Program-made: the position numbers and the translations under genes
Source of the DNA: JAFDVJ01 sp964487505
GTDB taxonomy: Bacteria > Acidobacteriota > Blastocatellia > Pyrinomonadales > Pyrinomonadaceae
Length of the DNA: 64,000 nucleotides
Reading direction: 5' to 3'
Assembly (NCBI GenBank): GCA_964487505.1
Contig: CAZARD010000002.1
Coordinates: forward strand, 27,020 to 91,019
In this document: piece after piece, positions 17,490-26,446 of the stretch
Numbering within the stretch: the first letter of the stretch is position 1
How the letters are laid out: every line of letters begins with the position of its first letter
Notes under the pieces: model-generated
What the model saw: the letters and a program-made list of their open reading frames with translations, nothing else
Databases searched by the model: none
Told to the model about the DNA's origin: nothing

Positions 17490-19163
17490 ATGAAGGAATG
17501 TCCGGAATGCAAGGTCTGTTACGGCGACAATGTCGCGATGTGTCCTGCCGACCGCAAGGAGACGCGATTCTCGTTGCCCGGGGACCAGTTGCTCGCAGGC
17601 CGTTACTTTCTTGAGCGCCAGCTTGGAAAAGGCGCGATGGGGCAGGTCTATCTCGCGCGCGACAAGAAATTCGACGCGCGCTGGGTCGCGGTCAAGACCG
17701 TGCGTCAGGATCTGCTGAGTTCAGATGACCTTCAGGAAGGCGAGGCGATCGCCCGGTTCGAGCGCGAAGCGCAATCGGCCGCCTCGATCCAGCATCCCAA
17801 CACCGTTTCGGTCACGGATTTCGGTGAAACGCCGGAAGGCGTGTTCTATCTCGTGATGGAATACGTGGAGGGAGAGACTCTCCATCGACTACTGCGCCGC
17901 GAAGGCACGCTCTCGATCAAACGTGCGGTCAGGCTGCTTCGTCAGATCGCCGACGGCGTCGAGGCGGCCCACGACCGGGGCATCCTTCACCGCGACCTGA
18001 AGCCGGCGAACATCTTCCTTATGTCGAAAGGTCGTCCCGGAGACGACGGATTTATCAAGGTGGGCGATTTCGGTCTCGCGAAGATCGTGAACCAAACCGC
18101 AACCGATATCAATTCGAAGAATTCTCCGTCGTCGCGGGGCATCATCGGCACGCCCGAGTTCATGGCACCCGAGCAGATGCAGCCCGAACTCGGCGTCGAC
18201 GTCAGGGCCGATATCTATGCGCTTGGAACGATCGCGTACCTGATGCTCGGTGGCCGGACCCCGTTCACGGGCGATCTGATGCAGCTCGTGATGCAAAAGG
18301 TAATGCAGTCGCCGCCGGCGCTCTCGACGATACGAACCGACATTCCGGCGGATGTCGAACGGGTGATTATGAGGGCGCTCGAGACCGACAAGGGCCGGCG
18401 ACCGGCGACGGTCGGCGAGTGGATCGGCGAACTTGAGCAGGCATCGGGCGATGTCGACGAACCGCGCGGCAGCGGTTCGGCCCGGCTGGTTATCTTGGCG
18501 CCGGTCGGCGCCGAGGTCTACGTGGATGACGAAAGGCGCGGGAGCATTGGGAGTTCGGGTCGGCTGGTGCTCGCCAACGTTCCGGCCGGACAGCATGTTC
18601 TGCGCGTCTCGAACGCCGGCGACAAGGATGACGAGCGGGTCATCGAACTGCGCGAAGGCGGTGAAGAGCAGGTCATACAGGCGCAGCTCAGGAGTGTGAA
18701 GGCGTCTTCGAGCCAGCCGTCGCCGTCACAGGGAAGCCAGAGCGGGACCGCGCAGTCGAGCATTATGCCGGGCATCGTCGCGTGCGCGAACTGCGGAGCG
18801 CGGTTTGCCGAAGGCGTCAAATTCTGCGGACGTTGCGGGAACCGGAGTTTCACCGCCGTGAGCGCCGGACCTAACTCGCGCAGCTATTCGACTTGTCCGC
18901 GCTGTTCCGCGATGCTCCCGCAGGATGCCAAGTTTTGCGGCAAATGCGGCGCGCAGTTCGGCCATCTGACGGCCTCGCCGCCTGTCTCCGGCGTCGCGCC
19001 CTTCGTGAATCCGGGCGTCACCTATCCGCCGCCGGTGACGCCGCCGACCTTCACCGCGCCGATGCAACCGCCGGTTAGCGTTCAGAGAATCTGCCCCCGA
19101 TGCGGAAATGTGGTATCCCCCGGATCGCGTTTCTGCGGCAAGTGTGGCGGACCCGTGGCCTGA
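17490..19163 (+). CDS. Ser/Thr protein kinase with PEGA domain and four zinc ribbons
   Basis: 557 residues. An N-terminal zinc-ribbon-like CPECKVC...C (residues 4-18) is followed by a full Hanks-type kinase: GKGAMG loop, Lys69, HRDLKPAN with Asp169, DFG 193-195, GTPEFMAPEQ. A PEGA-type domain follows (APVGAEVYVDDERRG to PAGQHVLRVS, about 335-375). After a Ser/Gln-rich linker come three C-terminal zinc ribbons of CxxC-CGxCG type (CANCGARFAEG...CGRCG; CPRCSAML...CGKCG; CPRCGNVV...CGKCG). No membrane helix is seen. It is likely a cytosolic signalling kinase whose ribbons bind partners. It lies near another kinase and a zinc-ribbon membrane protein. Confidence 0.92.
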   Translation: MKECPECKVCYGDNVAMCPADRKETRFSLPGDQLLAGRYFLERQLGKGAMGQVYLARDKKFDARWVAVKTVRQDLLSSDDLQEGEAIARFEREAQSAASIQHPNTVSVTDFGETPEGVFYLVMEYVEGETLHRLLRREGTLSIKRAVRLLRQIADGVEAAHDRGILHRDLKPANIFLMSKGRPGDDGFIKVGDFGLAKIVNQTATDINSKNSPSSRGIIGTPEFMAPEQMQPELGVDVRADIYALGTIAYLMLGGRTPFTGDLMQLVMQKVMQSPPALSTIRTDIPADVERVIMRALETDKGRRPATVGEWIGELEQASGDVDEPRGSGSARLVILAPVGAEVYVDDERRGSIGSSGRLVLANVPAGQHVLRVSNAGDKDDERVIELREGGEEQVIQAQLRSVKASSSQPSPSQGSQSGTAQSSIMPGIVACANCGARFAEGVKFCGRCGNRSFTAVSAGPNSRSYSTCPRCSAMLPQDAKFCGKCGAQFGHLTASPPVSGVAPFVNPGVTYPPPVTPPTFTAPMQPPVSVQRICPRCGNVVSPGSRFCGKCGGPVA

Positions 19164-19169
19164 ACGTTC

Positions 19170-19322
19170 CGGAGATTCCAGATTTCGGGGATTCCAGATT
19201 CCAGATTCCAAGATTCCAAGATTCCGGAGAAAGCGGAGAAAGCAGAGATCCCGGAGGTTCCAAAGATTCCAAAATTTCAGATTCCGGGGATTCCAGATTC
19301 CAGGGATTCCAGATTCAGGTCC
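19170..19322. repeat. Short-period repeat tract R2
   Basis: 7-9 bp units of CCAGATT / CCAAGATT / CCGGGGATT type directly after the kinase stop codon. Unit lengths are mixed, giving a degenerate microsatellite. Confidence 0.8.
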
Positions 19323-19630
19323 TTCGAAAAACCGGAGCCACCGACCGTTCGTGTCGAGTTCGTGCTGCTTCGTGGATGAAAAACGCTGTCATCCACGATT
19401 CCAGATTCCAAGATCAATCCCATATTACGCATTGGAGAAATTTGCCCGCGAATCCTCGCGAATTCGAGCGAACAAGGCAATTGTTCGGGATCGAATGCCT
19501 GAGATCTTATGCTGGTGTGTTTTCCAAGTTATTGACATTGTTGATGTTATCAGAAGACAACAGTCAATGGCGGATTCGCGAAGATTGGCGGAGATTAGCG
19601 GTCTGATTCCTATCGTTCAATTTGGGTTAA

Positions 19631-19820
19631 TCCCAAATTCCGCGTTAGGATTTCCATCGCGGATTCCTGACCTGTTTCGGACTGCCTGACGTTGCGCCCT
19701 TTGCGGTCTTTGCGTGGGAAAATGCCTTTTTGGCGAGTGGATGCCGGTTCCTCGCGCAAAGCGCGCAAAGATCGCAACGGCGACAATCATAATGATTCCC
19801 CTCTATTGCGTGATCCCGGT
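19631..19820. repeat. Dispersed hairpin-forming repeat, copy B
   Basis: Second copy of the element at 6331-6518. Inverted arms lie at 19690-19718 and 19750-19779 with repeated CTTTGCG / CGCAAAG cores; most arm positions pair. No ORF. Sequence around it (19570-19630) resembles the upstream flank of copy A only weakly, so the element boundary is near 19631. Confidence 0.75.
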
Positions 19821-19821
19821 T

Positions 19822-19968
19822 AATCTTGGAATCTCTGGAATCTTGGAATCTTGGAATCTTGGGATCTCAGGAATCCTGGAATCTGGAATCTTGAATCTTG
19901 AATCTGGAAACTCTGGAATCTGGAATCTTGAATCCCTCGAATCCAAGAACTCCAAATTCCAAAATCCA
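19822..19968. repeat. Short-period repeat tract R3
   Basis: TTGGAATC / TGGAATCT units (reverse polarity of R2) between hairpin copy B and the next gene, ending in CCAAATTCCAAAATCC of opposite polarity. Confidence 0.8.
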
Positions 19969-20027
19969 TCATCCCGGACAAATCCCCTGACGCGATTTAT
20001 CGAGGAATATGCTAATCTTTTACCGCT

Positions 20028-20510
20028 ATGAAGATCTGCCCGCAATGCCGGCAAACCTATTCCGATGACGGTCTGAACTTCTGCCTCACCGACGGGAGCA
20101 TTCTCGATTTCCAACGGCCGACGGAAGCCCGGACGATGGTGTTCGAACAGCCACGCGTGACCAACGAATTCCGTCCCGTGCAGCAGTCTCAGCCGCCGGC
20201 GGTATGGCAGGGACAGCAGTCGGTCCAGCCCGCCCAATACGGAGCGGTTGCGCAAAGGGTCGGAAACACGGACCGTTCGCTCCCGATCATCTCGCTCCTG
20301 CTCGGGATCTTCTCGATAATTCTCGGTTGTTTTCTGATCGGCATTCCTTTGGGGATCGGGGCAATAGTTACCGGCGGTTTTGCGATCCGGAACGAGAACA
20401 ACGAACCCGATCGATACGGCGGCCGCGGGATGGCGATAGGCGGGGTCGTGACCGGCGCCGTCGGACTCGCGATCGGGCTTATCTTCGCCGTTTTATATAT
20501 GGTAACCTGA
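20028..20510 (+). CDS. Zinc-ribbon membrane protein with DUF4190-like domain
   Basis: 160 residues. The N-terminal zinc ribbon CPQCRQTYSDDGLNFC (residues 4-19) is followed by a Pro/Gln-rich linker (about 45-80). Two membrane helices follow with the pattern ISLLLGIFSIILGCFLIGIPLGIGAIVTGGFA and GMAIGGVVTGAVGLAIGLIFAVLY, typical of DUF4190. The soluble end faces the cytosol. It ends 29 nt before the FHA kinase gene, so the two are probably one transcription unit. The N-terminal ribbon resembles that of the kinase upstream. A kinase-substrate or scaffold role is possible but inferred only from location. Confidence 0.8.
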   Translation: MKICPQCRQTYSDDGLNFCLTDGSILDFQRPTEARTMVFEQPRVTNEFRPVQQSQPPAVWQGQQSVQPAQYGAVAQRVGNTDRSLPIISLLLGIFSIILGCFLIGIPLGIGAIVTGGFAIRNENNEPDRYGGRGMAIGGVVTGAVGLAIGLIFAVLYMVT

Positions 20511-20539
20511 TGATATAGAATGGTTTATTATCTGATCCG

Positions 20540-21847
20540 ATGCGAGTTACACTTCGCGTAGTCGCCGGGCCCCAGACGGGCCGCGTATTTACGTTTGACC
20601 AACACGACACCTTTATGATCGGGCGCAGCGAGGACTCGCACTTCTGCCTGCCCCAGGACAAGTATTTCTCTCGCCACCATTGTCTTGTCGAGATCGCGCC
20701 GCCGCAGGCGTTCCTTCGCGATCTCGGGTCGACGAACGGCACGTTCGTCAACGGCGTCCGCGTCGAATCGGTCTACCTCAAGAGCGGCGACCGCATCCAG
20801 GGTGGCGAAACCGTGCTTGAGGTCGAGGTGACCGGCGATCCGGAGACGCGGCCGGAGTTTCCACTCGAAGCGGGAATGCGCACGACGCCGTCGATGATTA
20901 CGGTCCAGTGCCTGAATTGCGGGCTTCCTTCGAAGGCCGAGGTTTCGCGGCCCGATGCGAAGATGACGTTTCTCTGCGACGACTGCCGCGAGACGCTGAA
21001 GGCGAACCCGCAGCCCATCCCGAATTATCAGATGATCCGCGTTCTCGGGCAGGGCGGTATGGGAAGCGTGATGCTCGCGCGGCATATCACCGACGGAAGG
21101 CCGGTCGCGATAAAGACCCTGTTGCCCGAAGTTGCGGTCTCGGAGCAGTCGCTCAAACGGTTCATGCGCGAGATCGAGGTTGCCGCATCGCTCAGGCATC
21201 CGTACATCGTGAGCTATATCGAGCACGGCACGCACAATGGAGTCGTCTATCTTGTGACCGAATTCGTGAGCGGAATGGACGCGTCAAAGCTCGCTCGCTC
21301 GCGCGGCGGGAAACTTCCGTACCCAGAGGTCGTCAAGATCATCGAGCAGACGCTTTCCGCGCTTGATTTCGCCCACTCGCAGGGATTCGTCCACCGCGAC
21401 ATCAAGGAGCAGAACATTCTGGTGACCGGAAATTATCCGGGCTACGTCTCGAAACTCACCGATTTCGGGCTCGCGAAGAGTTACAAGCAGACCGGAATGA
21501 GCGGCGTAACGATGGTCGGCGACGTTGCCGGCACGATCGCGTACATGCCGCCCGAACAGGTCCGCGATTTCAAAGAGGTCCAGCCGCCGTCGGACATCTA
21601 CGCGACCGGGATGACGGCCTACTCGCTTCTGACGGGGGCGCACGCGCTCGACATTTCGCCGCGCGCCGGGATCGCGGAGACAGTCAAGGCGATCTTCGAA
21701 AAGCCGATCATTCCGATCAGCCAGCGGACCAGCGATATACCGATCCGCGTCGCGAGCGTTATCGAAACGGCGATCGCGAAGCAGGTCGAACTGCGTTGGC
21801 GATCGGCGGGCGAAATGCGCGACGCGCTGTTGCGGGCGATGAACTGA
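20540..21847 (+). CDS. FHA-domain Ser/Thr protein kinase
   Basis: 435 residues with three modules. An FHA phosphothreonine-binding domain (about 1-100) shows GRSEDSHFCL, SRHHCLVE and LGSTNGTFVNG. A zinc-binding knuckle has C124/C127 and C146/C149. A Hanks-type kinase (about 162-435) has loop GQGGMG, Lys192, HRDIKEQN with Asp287 and DFG 308-310. No membrane anchor. An FHA domain on the same chain as the kinase suggests recruitment to phosphorylated partners or autophosphorylation-driven assembly. It is probably co-transcribed with the zinc-ribbon membrane protein upstream and convergent with the O-antigen ligase-like gene. Confidence 0.92.
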   Translation: MRVTLRVVAGPQTGRVFTFDQHDTFMIGRSEDSHFCLPQDKYFSRHHCLVEIAPPQAFLRDLGSTNGTFVNGVRVESVYLKSGDRIQGGETVLEVEVTGDPETRPEFPLEAGMRTTPSMITVQCLNCGLPSKAEVSRPDAKMTFLCDDCRETLKANPQPIPNYQMIRVLGQGGMGSVMLARHITDGRPVAIKTLLPEVAVSEQSLKRFMREIEVAASLRHPYIVSYIEHGTHNGVVYLVTEFVSGMDASKLARSRGGKLPYPEVVKIIEQTLSALDFAHSQGFVHRDIKEQNILVTGNYPGYVSKLTDFGLAKSYKQTGMSGVTMVGDVAGTIAYMPPEQVRDFKEVQPPSDIYATGMTAYSLLTGAHALDISPRAGIAETVKAIFEKPIIPISQRTSDIPIRVASVIETAIAKQVELRWRSAGEMRDALLRAMN

Positions 21848-21881
21848 TCGTGCAAACCGTCTTCGGCGATCGATCCTTCCG

Positions 21882-23135
21882 TCACGAGTTCCGCCGGTCC
21901 TGTGACTCCGCGTTATCGCGGATTCGCACGGCCGCGAGCATCGCTCCCATCAGCAGCCACAGGTGCCGCGCATCTTCGAACGAGCCTGTTAGACCCTGAT
22001 AGAAAAAACCGCATATTAGGCCGACCGCAAGCGTCCGCGACAATCGATCGGACCGCCAGGACCGTCGGCATAAGGGGATGACGATCGCCAGAAGCGAGAT
22101 GAGTCCGATCAATCCAGAATCTGCCGCGACATTTATGAAGGTATTGTGCGCATCGGCCAGCGTTTGCGTCCTGCCTGACGGATCGATGTAACTGATACGA
22201 AAGGGATCGACTCCGGTGCCGCGGCCGAGGATCGGATCCGCTACGAACGCCGCGAGACCCGCCTGCCAGGTTATGAACCGTGCGCTCGGTTCAAAATGAA
22301 CGCTGGCGACGTCGAACGAGAAGAGCGAATCGGGCTGCCGGGCATACGAGACGGCCGAGGCGATGAAGAACGTGAACGCGGCGCACGCGAGCGCCAACGT
22401 CAGAGTCGGGCGCAGCCAGACGGCCCGCGGCATCTGGAGATCGGAATATGCAAACAGCGCGGCCGCCAGAAATATGCCTCCGACTCCGGGCGAGATCGTC
22501 AACAACGCGCAGAGCCCGACGACGGTTAGCAGAATCGCGGCGAGCCCGCGTCCGATAACGTCGGTTCGGAGTCCGGCAACGACGATCACGGCGCCGACGT
22601 TGAGGTAGTTCGCGAGCATATTGGCGTTCACGAAGGTCGCCGCGACACGCGGATAGTCCCCTGGCGGCAGCGTGCCTTTGTGAAACAGCGTGTAAGAAAG
22701 AACGGGATTGTCGGGCGCGATGTAGAACAGAACGGCCGACAGCACGCCCGACAACGACACGACCGAAACCGCGGCGATCCAGACCCGTAGAACAAGCTTC
22801 AGATCCTCATCGTTTCGGACCATCAGGAACGTAATGAACGGTATCGACGCCAAATAGAGTTTCCCGATCAGTTTGATCAGGCTTTGCCACGGATCGGCCG
22901 AGAACAGCGTGGAGAGTGTCAGCGCAATTGCCAAGCTTGCGGCCGGGATCAAGTAGCTGTCCCACCGGAGTTGTATCGAATGCGCAAGCAACGAGACGAA
23001 GACCGCGACGCAAACGACCGCGAAGACGGCGTCCGATATCTGAACCGATACACCCGCGACCTTCAACGCCGGCTGCATGAACCCGAGCGCGAAGACATAC
23101 AGAAGAAAGAGCCAAAATGCAGGTCTAGCCGACAT
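21882..23135 (-). CDS. O-antigen ligase/polymerase family membrane protein
   Basis: 417 residues from ATG 23135, overlapping the stop of the gene before it by 11 nt. It is highly hydrophobic, with about ten predicted helices. The Wzy_C/WaaL-type periplasmic loop carries ILGRGTGVDPFRISY and the conserved His in ADAHNTFINVAADSGLIG. Such proteins join undecaprenyl-linked glycans to lipid A or polymerise O-antigen or exopolysaccharide. With no adjacent glycosyltransferases the acceptor cannot be identified. Translational coupling to the amidase-like secreted protein is unusual. Confidence 0.85.
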   Translation of the reverse strand: MSARPAFWLFLLYVFALGFMQPALKVAGVSVQISDAVFAVVCVAVFVSLLAHSIQLRWDSYLIPAASLAIALTLSTLFSADPWQSLIKLIGKLYLASIPFITFLMVRNDEDLKLVLRVWIAAVSVVSLSGVLSAVLFYIAPDNPVLSYTLFHKGTLPPGDYPRVAATFVNANMLANYLNVGAVIVVAGLRTDVIGRGLAAILLTVVGLCALLTISPGVGGIFLAAALFAYSDLQMPRAVWLRPTLTLALACAAFTFFIASAVSYARQPDSLFSFDVASVHFEPSARFITWQAGLAAFVADPILGRGTGVDPFRISYIDPSGRTQTLADAHNTFINVAADSGLIGLISLLAIVIPLCRRSWRSDRLSRTLAVGLICGFFYQGLTGSFEDARHLWLLMGAMLAAVRIRDNAESQDRRNS

Positions 23136-24033
23136 CTTTGAGCAGCCTTGCGATGGCGTCCGCGAACTCATTTATCTCGAAGTTCTGCGGATCGTCGTGG
23201 GCATCCTTGATTCCGGCGTCGATCGCCGAGTGATACGCCGGGACAAGCCACGATCCGCGCCTCGCGCTCGCCGCGAGATAAAGCAGCGCGAGCCGTTCGT
23301 ATTGCGCGTCAGAAAAACCCGGGATCGGCGCGATCAGATCATTGTTCGGATTGGCCGACGCCGGATCGCGCCGCCGCGGCTGAACAAGTTCGATATGGAT
23401 CTGAAGCCCCTTCGCTTCAGTCTTCAGGAAATCGCGCGCGAATTTCGTGCCGAACCCCTTTCTGACCGGTTCGGCAAAAGGCGTCGCGGTGAGCGACGCG
23501 CCAAGCCGGTTGACGAACACGTGCGCCACCGGCTGATTGATCCAAACCGAGAGCTTGTTTCCGCGCGCCGCCGGATTCGTGTCGAGATCGGCAGGGAACT
23601 CGGCGTCGATCAGGTTCGGCGTCGACGTGTCGTGGATGATGAAATAGAGCGCCGTAATCGTGGAGCCATCGGGAAGCCGGGCCGAAGACAACGGAAGATT
23701 GAGGTCGCCACCGATCTCGTCCTCGGCGATGCCCCTTTTCTCAAGATACTTCCGGATCTTGTCGCGATTCGGTTTGACGGGCTTGCCGATCAGCCTTTCA
23801 AGCGGCGCCGGCAGTTTCCGAAGCGCTTCGCCGAGCGCTCCGCCTTTGCCGTTCGGCCTCAGCAGGCAGCGGGCCTGCTCGACGGGGCTGCCCGCAAACT
23901 GCAGCGTCGCAGGGTCGAACGCACAGGGTTGGTTCTGCGCCCAAACGTCCATAAACGAGAGAACGACCATCGCCGCCGCACAGACAGATCGCCGCAGAAT
24001 GGCCGTTGATTCAGGGGACTTCGTCGATTCCAT
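23125..24033 (-). CDS. Secreted protein, N-acetylmuramoyl-L-alanine amidase-like
   Basis: 302 residues. A signal-like hydrophobic stretch lies at about 16-32 (ending DVWAQ). The central part reads ALYFIIHDTSTPN, then LQIHIELVQP, then GFSDAQYERLALLYLAASARRG and IKDAHDDPQNFE. This order resembles the amidase_2/PGRP fold, where the first His and a late His/Asp bind zinc, but similarity is remote and not all ligands can be assigned. The ATG at 24033 lies inside repeat tract R4, so the true start may be a little downstream. It would act on peptidoglycan in the periplasm if active. Confidence 0.55.
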   Translation of the reverse strand: MESTKSPESTAILRRSVCAAAMVVLSFMDVWAQNQPCAFDPATLQFAGSPVEQARCLLRPNGKGGALGEALRKLPAPLERLIGKPVKPNRDKIRKYLEKRGIAEDEIGGDLNLPLSSARLPDGSTITALYFIIHDTSTPNLIDAEFPADLDTNPAARGNKLSVWINQPVAHVFVNRLGASLTATPFAEPVRKGFGTKFARDFLKTEAKGLQIHIELVQPRRRDPASANPNNDLIAPIPGFSDAQYERLALLYLAASARRGSWLVPAYHSAIDAGIKDAHDDPQNFEINEFADAIARLLKDVG

Positions 24034-24240
24034 GATTCCAGGGATGTCGTCGAATCGAGGGATTCCACGAATTCAAAAGTTCCAGAGATTCCAAGGATTC
24101 CAAGATTCCACGGATTCCAAGATTCCAGGGATTCGAATGATTCCAGAGATTCCAAGGATTCCAAGATTTCACGGATTCCAAGATTCCAGGGATGCCGTCG
24201 ATTCCAAGGATTCCAAGGATTCCAAGATTCCAGAGCTTCT
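24027..24240. repeat. Short-period repeat tract R4 with internal duplication
   Basis: 8-9 bp units of ATTCCAAGG / GATTCCAAG / ATTCCAGGG type. A 52-bp stretch at 24081-24132 recurs at 24142-24193 with one mismatch, i.e. a tandem duplication of 61-bp period. Confidence 0.85.
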
Positions 24241-24509
24241 TAGGATGCCATAATTCCACGAATTTCTTCGATTCCAGAGATTGGGGCGATTTCAGGAATT
24301 CCAGCGCTTCCAGGCTCGTGGAGATGTCTCAAAAATCTAACGCTGTCCGTTGGCGAACGCCGACCAGCTTCTGGATTTCAAAGCTTGACAAACCACCCCA
24401 AGAAGAAAGAAATCCTTCCAAAATCCAAAATCCAAAATCCAAAATCCGAAATCCAAAATCCGAAATCCAAAATCCGAAATCCAAAATCCAAAATCCCAAA
24501 TGGCTCCGC
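24241..24509. repeat. Intergenic spacer with heptamer tract R5
   Basis: From 24411 to 24502 the DNA is nearly pure 7-bp units CCAAAAT / CCGAAAT (about 13 copies), ending just before the 3' end of the SIS gene. The 170 bases before it show no gene. Confidence 0.85.
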
Positions 24510-25538
24510 TCAGATCGTCTTCGTGACCTTTGAAAGCGAGCGCGGAGCGTCGGCGTCGAGCCCTTTCTCGCGGGCGAGCATCGCGGCGAACAACTGGGCC
24601 GGAATTATGAACGGGATTGGCGACAGAAACTCGTCGATCTCCGACGGCATCAGCAGCGATCTGGAGCTGAGTTTCGCGATCTCCGGATCGTTCGTTATCG
24701 CGAGGGAGTCGGCGTGAAGCTCGCGAAGGCGGTTCAACAGATCGACATTGCTCGCGCGCGTGACGCCCGACGGCCCGAAGAGTATCACCGGAAAGCGGCG
24801 CTCGACTATCGCCAGAGGCCCGTGGAAGAAATCGGCGGACGAAAAGCGCTCGGCGACGACGTAACAGGTCTCCATCAGTTTGAGCGCGAGTTCGTATGAG
24901 TTTCCGTAGTTCAGGCCGCGACCGACGACGACGCAGTTTTCCATAAAGACGTAACGCCGCACGAGTTCCTCGACCTCGGATGTGAGCTGCAGCGCCTGGG
25001 CCGCGAAATGCGGGATACGTTCATAATCGATCTCGCTTGCGCCAAGCGCCGCGGCGAGCATGTAAAAATGGAGCATCTGGCCGGAGTAGGTCTTGGTCGC
25101 GGCGACCGACTTTTCACGTCCGGCGTGAATCAGCAGCGTCTCATCCGCGATTTGCGCCATCGAAGAGCCGGATTCGTTCGTGATCGCGAGAGTGAGCGCT
25201 CCGGAAGCCTTGGCCTTCTCGAGCACCTCGTTGATGTCCGTGCCCTCGCCTGACTGCGATACGCCGATGACGAGCGCCCGCTTCAGGTTGAGCGTCGCTC
25301 CATAAAGCGTGAAGACCGACGGCGCCGACAGCGATACCGGGATTCCGGTCGTGATCTCAAGCAGATATCTTCCGAAGAAGGAGGCATTGTCCGAACTGCC
25401 GCGTGCGACGAGCACGATCAGATCGATCTCGCGCGACTCAAGCGTTCGGCGCAGCGCGGCGTATTTGGCGCGTTCAGCCTGAATGGTTCGTTCGAGGACC
25501 ACCGGTTGTTCGGCGATCTCCTGCAGCATTATCGACAT
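24510..25538 (-). CDS. SIS-domain sugar-phosphate isomerase/deaminase (GlmS C-half-like)
   Basis: 342 residues from ATG 25538; the upstream TTG extension would overlap yihY. There are two SIS domains. The first has ARGSSDNASFFGRYLLE, SQSGEGTD and TKTYSGQ; the second has GRGLNYGNSYELALKLMETCY and ADFFHGPLA. This matches GlmS isomerase halves and AgaS/NagB-II-type glucosamine-6-phosphate deaminases, but the glutaminase domain is absent, so it is not GlmS. Probable role: amino-sugar-6-phosphate deamination or isomerisation in the cytosol. It starts 2 nt after the yihY stop codon, in the same leftward operon. Confidence 0.85.
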   Translation of the reverse strand: MSIMLQEIAEQPVVLERTIQAERAKYAALRRTLESREIDLIVLVARGSSDNASFFGRYLLEITTGIPVSLSAPSVFTLYGATLNLKRALVIGVSQSGEGTDINEVLEKAKASGALTLAITNESGSSMAQIADETLLIHAGREKSVAATKTYSGQMLHFYMLAAALGASEIDYERIPHFAAQALQLTSEVEELVRRYVFMENCVVVGRGLNYGNSYELALKLMETCYVVAERFSSADFFHGPLAIVERRFPVILFGPSGVTRASNVDLLNRLRELHADSLAITNDPEIAKLSSRSLLMPSEIDEFLSPIPFIIPAQLFAAMLAREKGLDADAPRSLSKVTKTI

Positions 25539-25540
25539 AG

Positions 25541-26422
25541 TCAAACGATCTCCGCGGAGGCCGATGCCATTGCCCCGCGCATCTTGTTAAGTTCTTTCAG
25601 GACCGCATTTATCGCTCCGCCGACGAGTATGACCAACGCTGTCAAATACAGCCAAAGCATCAGGATGATGACGGCGCCGAGCGATCCGTACGTCCTATTG
25701 TAGGTGTTGAAGTACTCAAGATAAAGGCGGAACCCGTTTGTCAGCAACAGCCAGAGTACTATGGCGACGATCGAACCGGGCGTGATCCAGCGCCATTCAG
25801 CTTCCGGATACGACGGCATCAGATTGTAGATCAGTTCGCAGGCGAACAGCATTATCGCGAGCATCGCGATCCACTCGACCGTGACGAGCGCGAGCGGCGA
25901 CGTCAGACCGATACCGACCGATGCGAGACCGAGCTGCACGATCTGCCATCCGTAAAAGACAAACGCGAGCACGAGCGCGGCGAGGATCGTCAGCGCGATC
26001 GTCATACCGATCGAAAGCGCCTTGGTCTTGAACCAGACGCGCGTCTCCTTGACGCCGTAAACCGAATTCAGGGCGATCCGCAGCGAATCCATCCCCGCCG
26101 AAGCCGACCAGACCGCGATCAGGATACCGATCGTCAGTTTGCCGCCGGAACTGTTCGCGATGATCTCTTCGACAGTTCGCTGGACCAGGTCAAATGCCGT
26201 GAGCGGCATCAACTGGCGCATATAGGCATAAAGTTCCGTCTTAAGTTCGGCGGTCGAGTCGAGGACGAGTCCGAAAAGCGAGACGAGGAAAAAGAGGAGC
26301 GGAAAAATCGAGAACGAGAAATAGAAGGCGACCTGCGCCGCCCGGCTGAAGATATCGTCGTGAAACGCCTTCCTGTATAGAAGTCGGACGAAATCGATGA
26401 CGTTGAACAATGCGTCGATCAT
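25541..26422 (-). CDS. YihY/BrkB-family inner-membrane protein
   Basis: 293 residues with about six membrane helices. The N-terminal FHDDIFSRAAQVAFYFSFSIFPLLFF and the C-terminal YGSLGAVIILMLWLYLTALVILVGGAINA are the family signatures. The biochemical role is not settled; members have been linked to envelope stress and polysaccharide export. In the middle of a leftward run with SIS, LURP-one-like and PlsC genes. Confidence 0.9.
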   Translation of the reverse strand: MIDALFNVIDFVRLLYRKAFHDDIFSRAAQVAFYFSFSIFPLLFFLVSLFGLVLDSTAELKTELYAYMRQLMPLTAFDLVQRTVEEIIANSSGGKLTIGILIAVWSASAGMDSLRIALNSVYGVKETRVWFKTKALSIGMTIALTILAALVLAFVFYGWQIVQLGLASVGIGLTSPLALVTVEWIAMLAIMLFACELIYNLMPSYPEAEWRWITPGSIVAIVLWLLLTNGFRLYLEYFNTYNRTYGSLGAVIILMLWLYLTALVILVGGAINAVLKELNKMRGAMASASAEIV

Positions 26423-26446
26423 TCAGCCGGACAGCGATCGGTCTTG

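Larger units (their letters stand above)
19164..20027. other. Long repeat-rich intergenic region, no gene seen
   Basis: 864 bases between two rightward genes. It holds the R2 repeat (19170-19322), a stretch with GCGAATCCTCGCGAATTCGAG (19448-19468), the hairpin element copy B (19631-19820) and the R3 repeat (19822-19968). The open frames across it encode only repeat-derived peptides. Confidence 0.75.

Noticed and set aside
24027..24502. Possible CRISPR array
   Set aside because: Units are 7-9 bp with no unique spacers and no cas genes in the window.
24385..24717. ORF encoding KSKIQNPKSEIQNPK repeats
   Set aside because: Product of translating the heptamer tract; seven bases are out of phase with codons, so it is only a repeat artefact.
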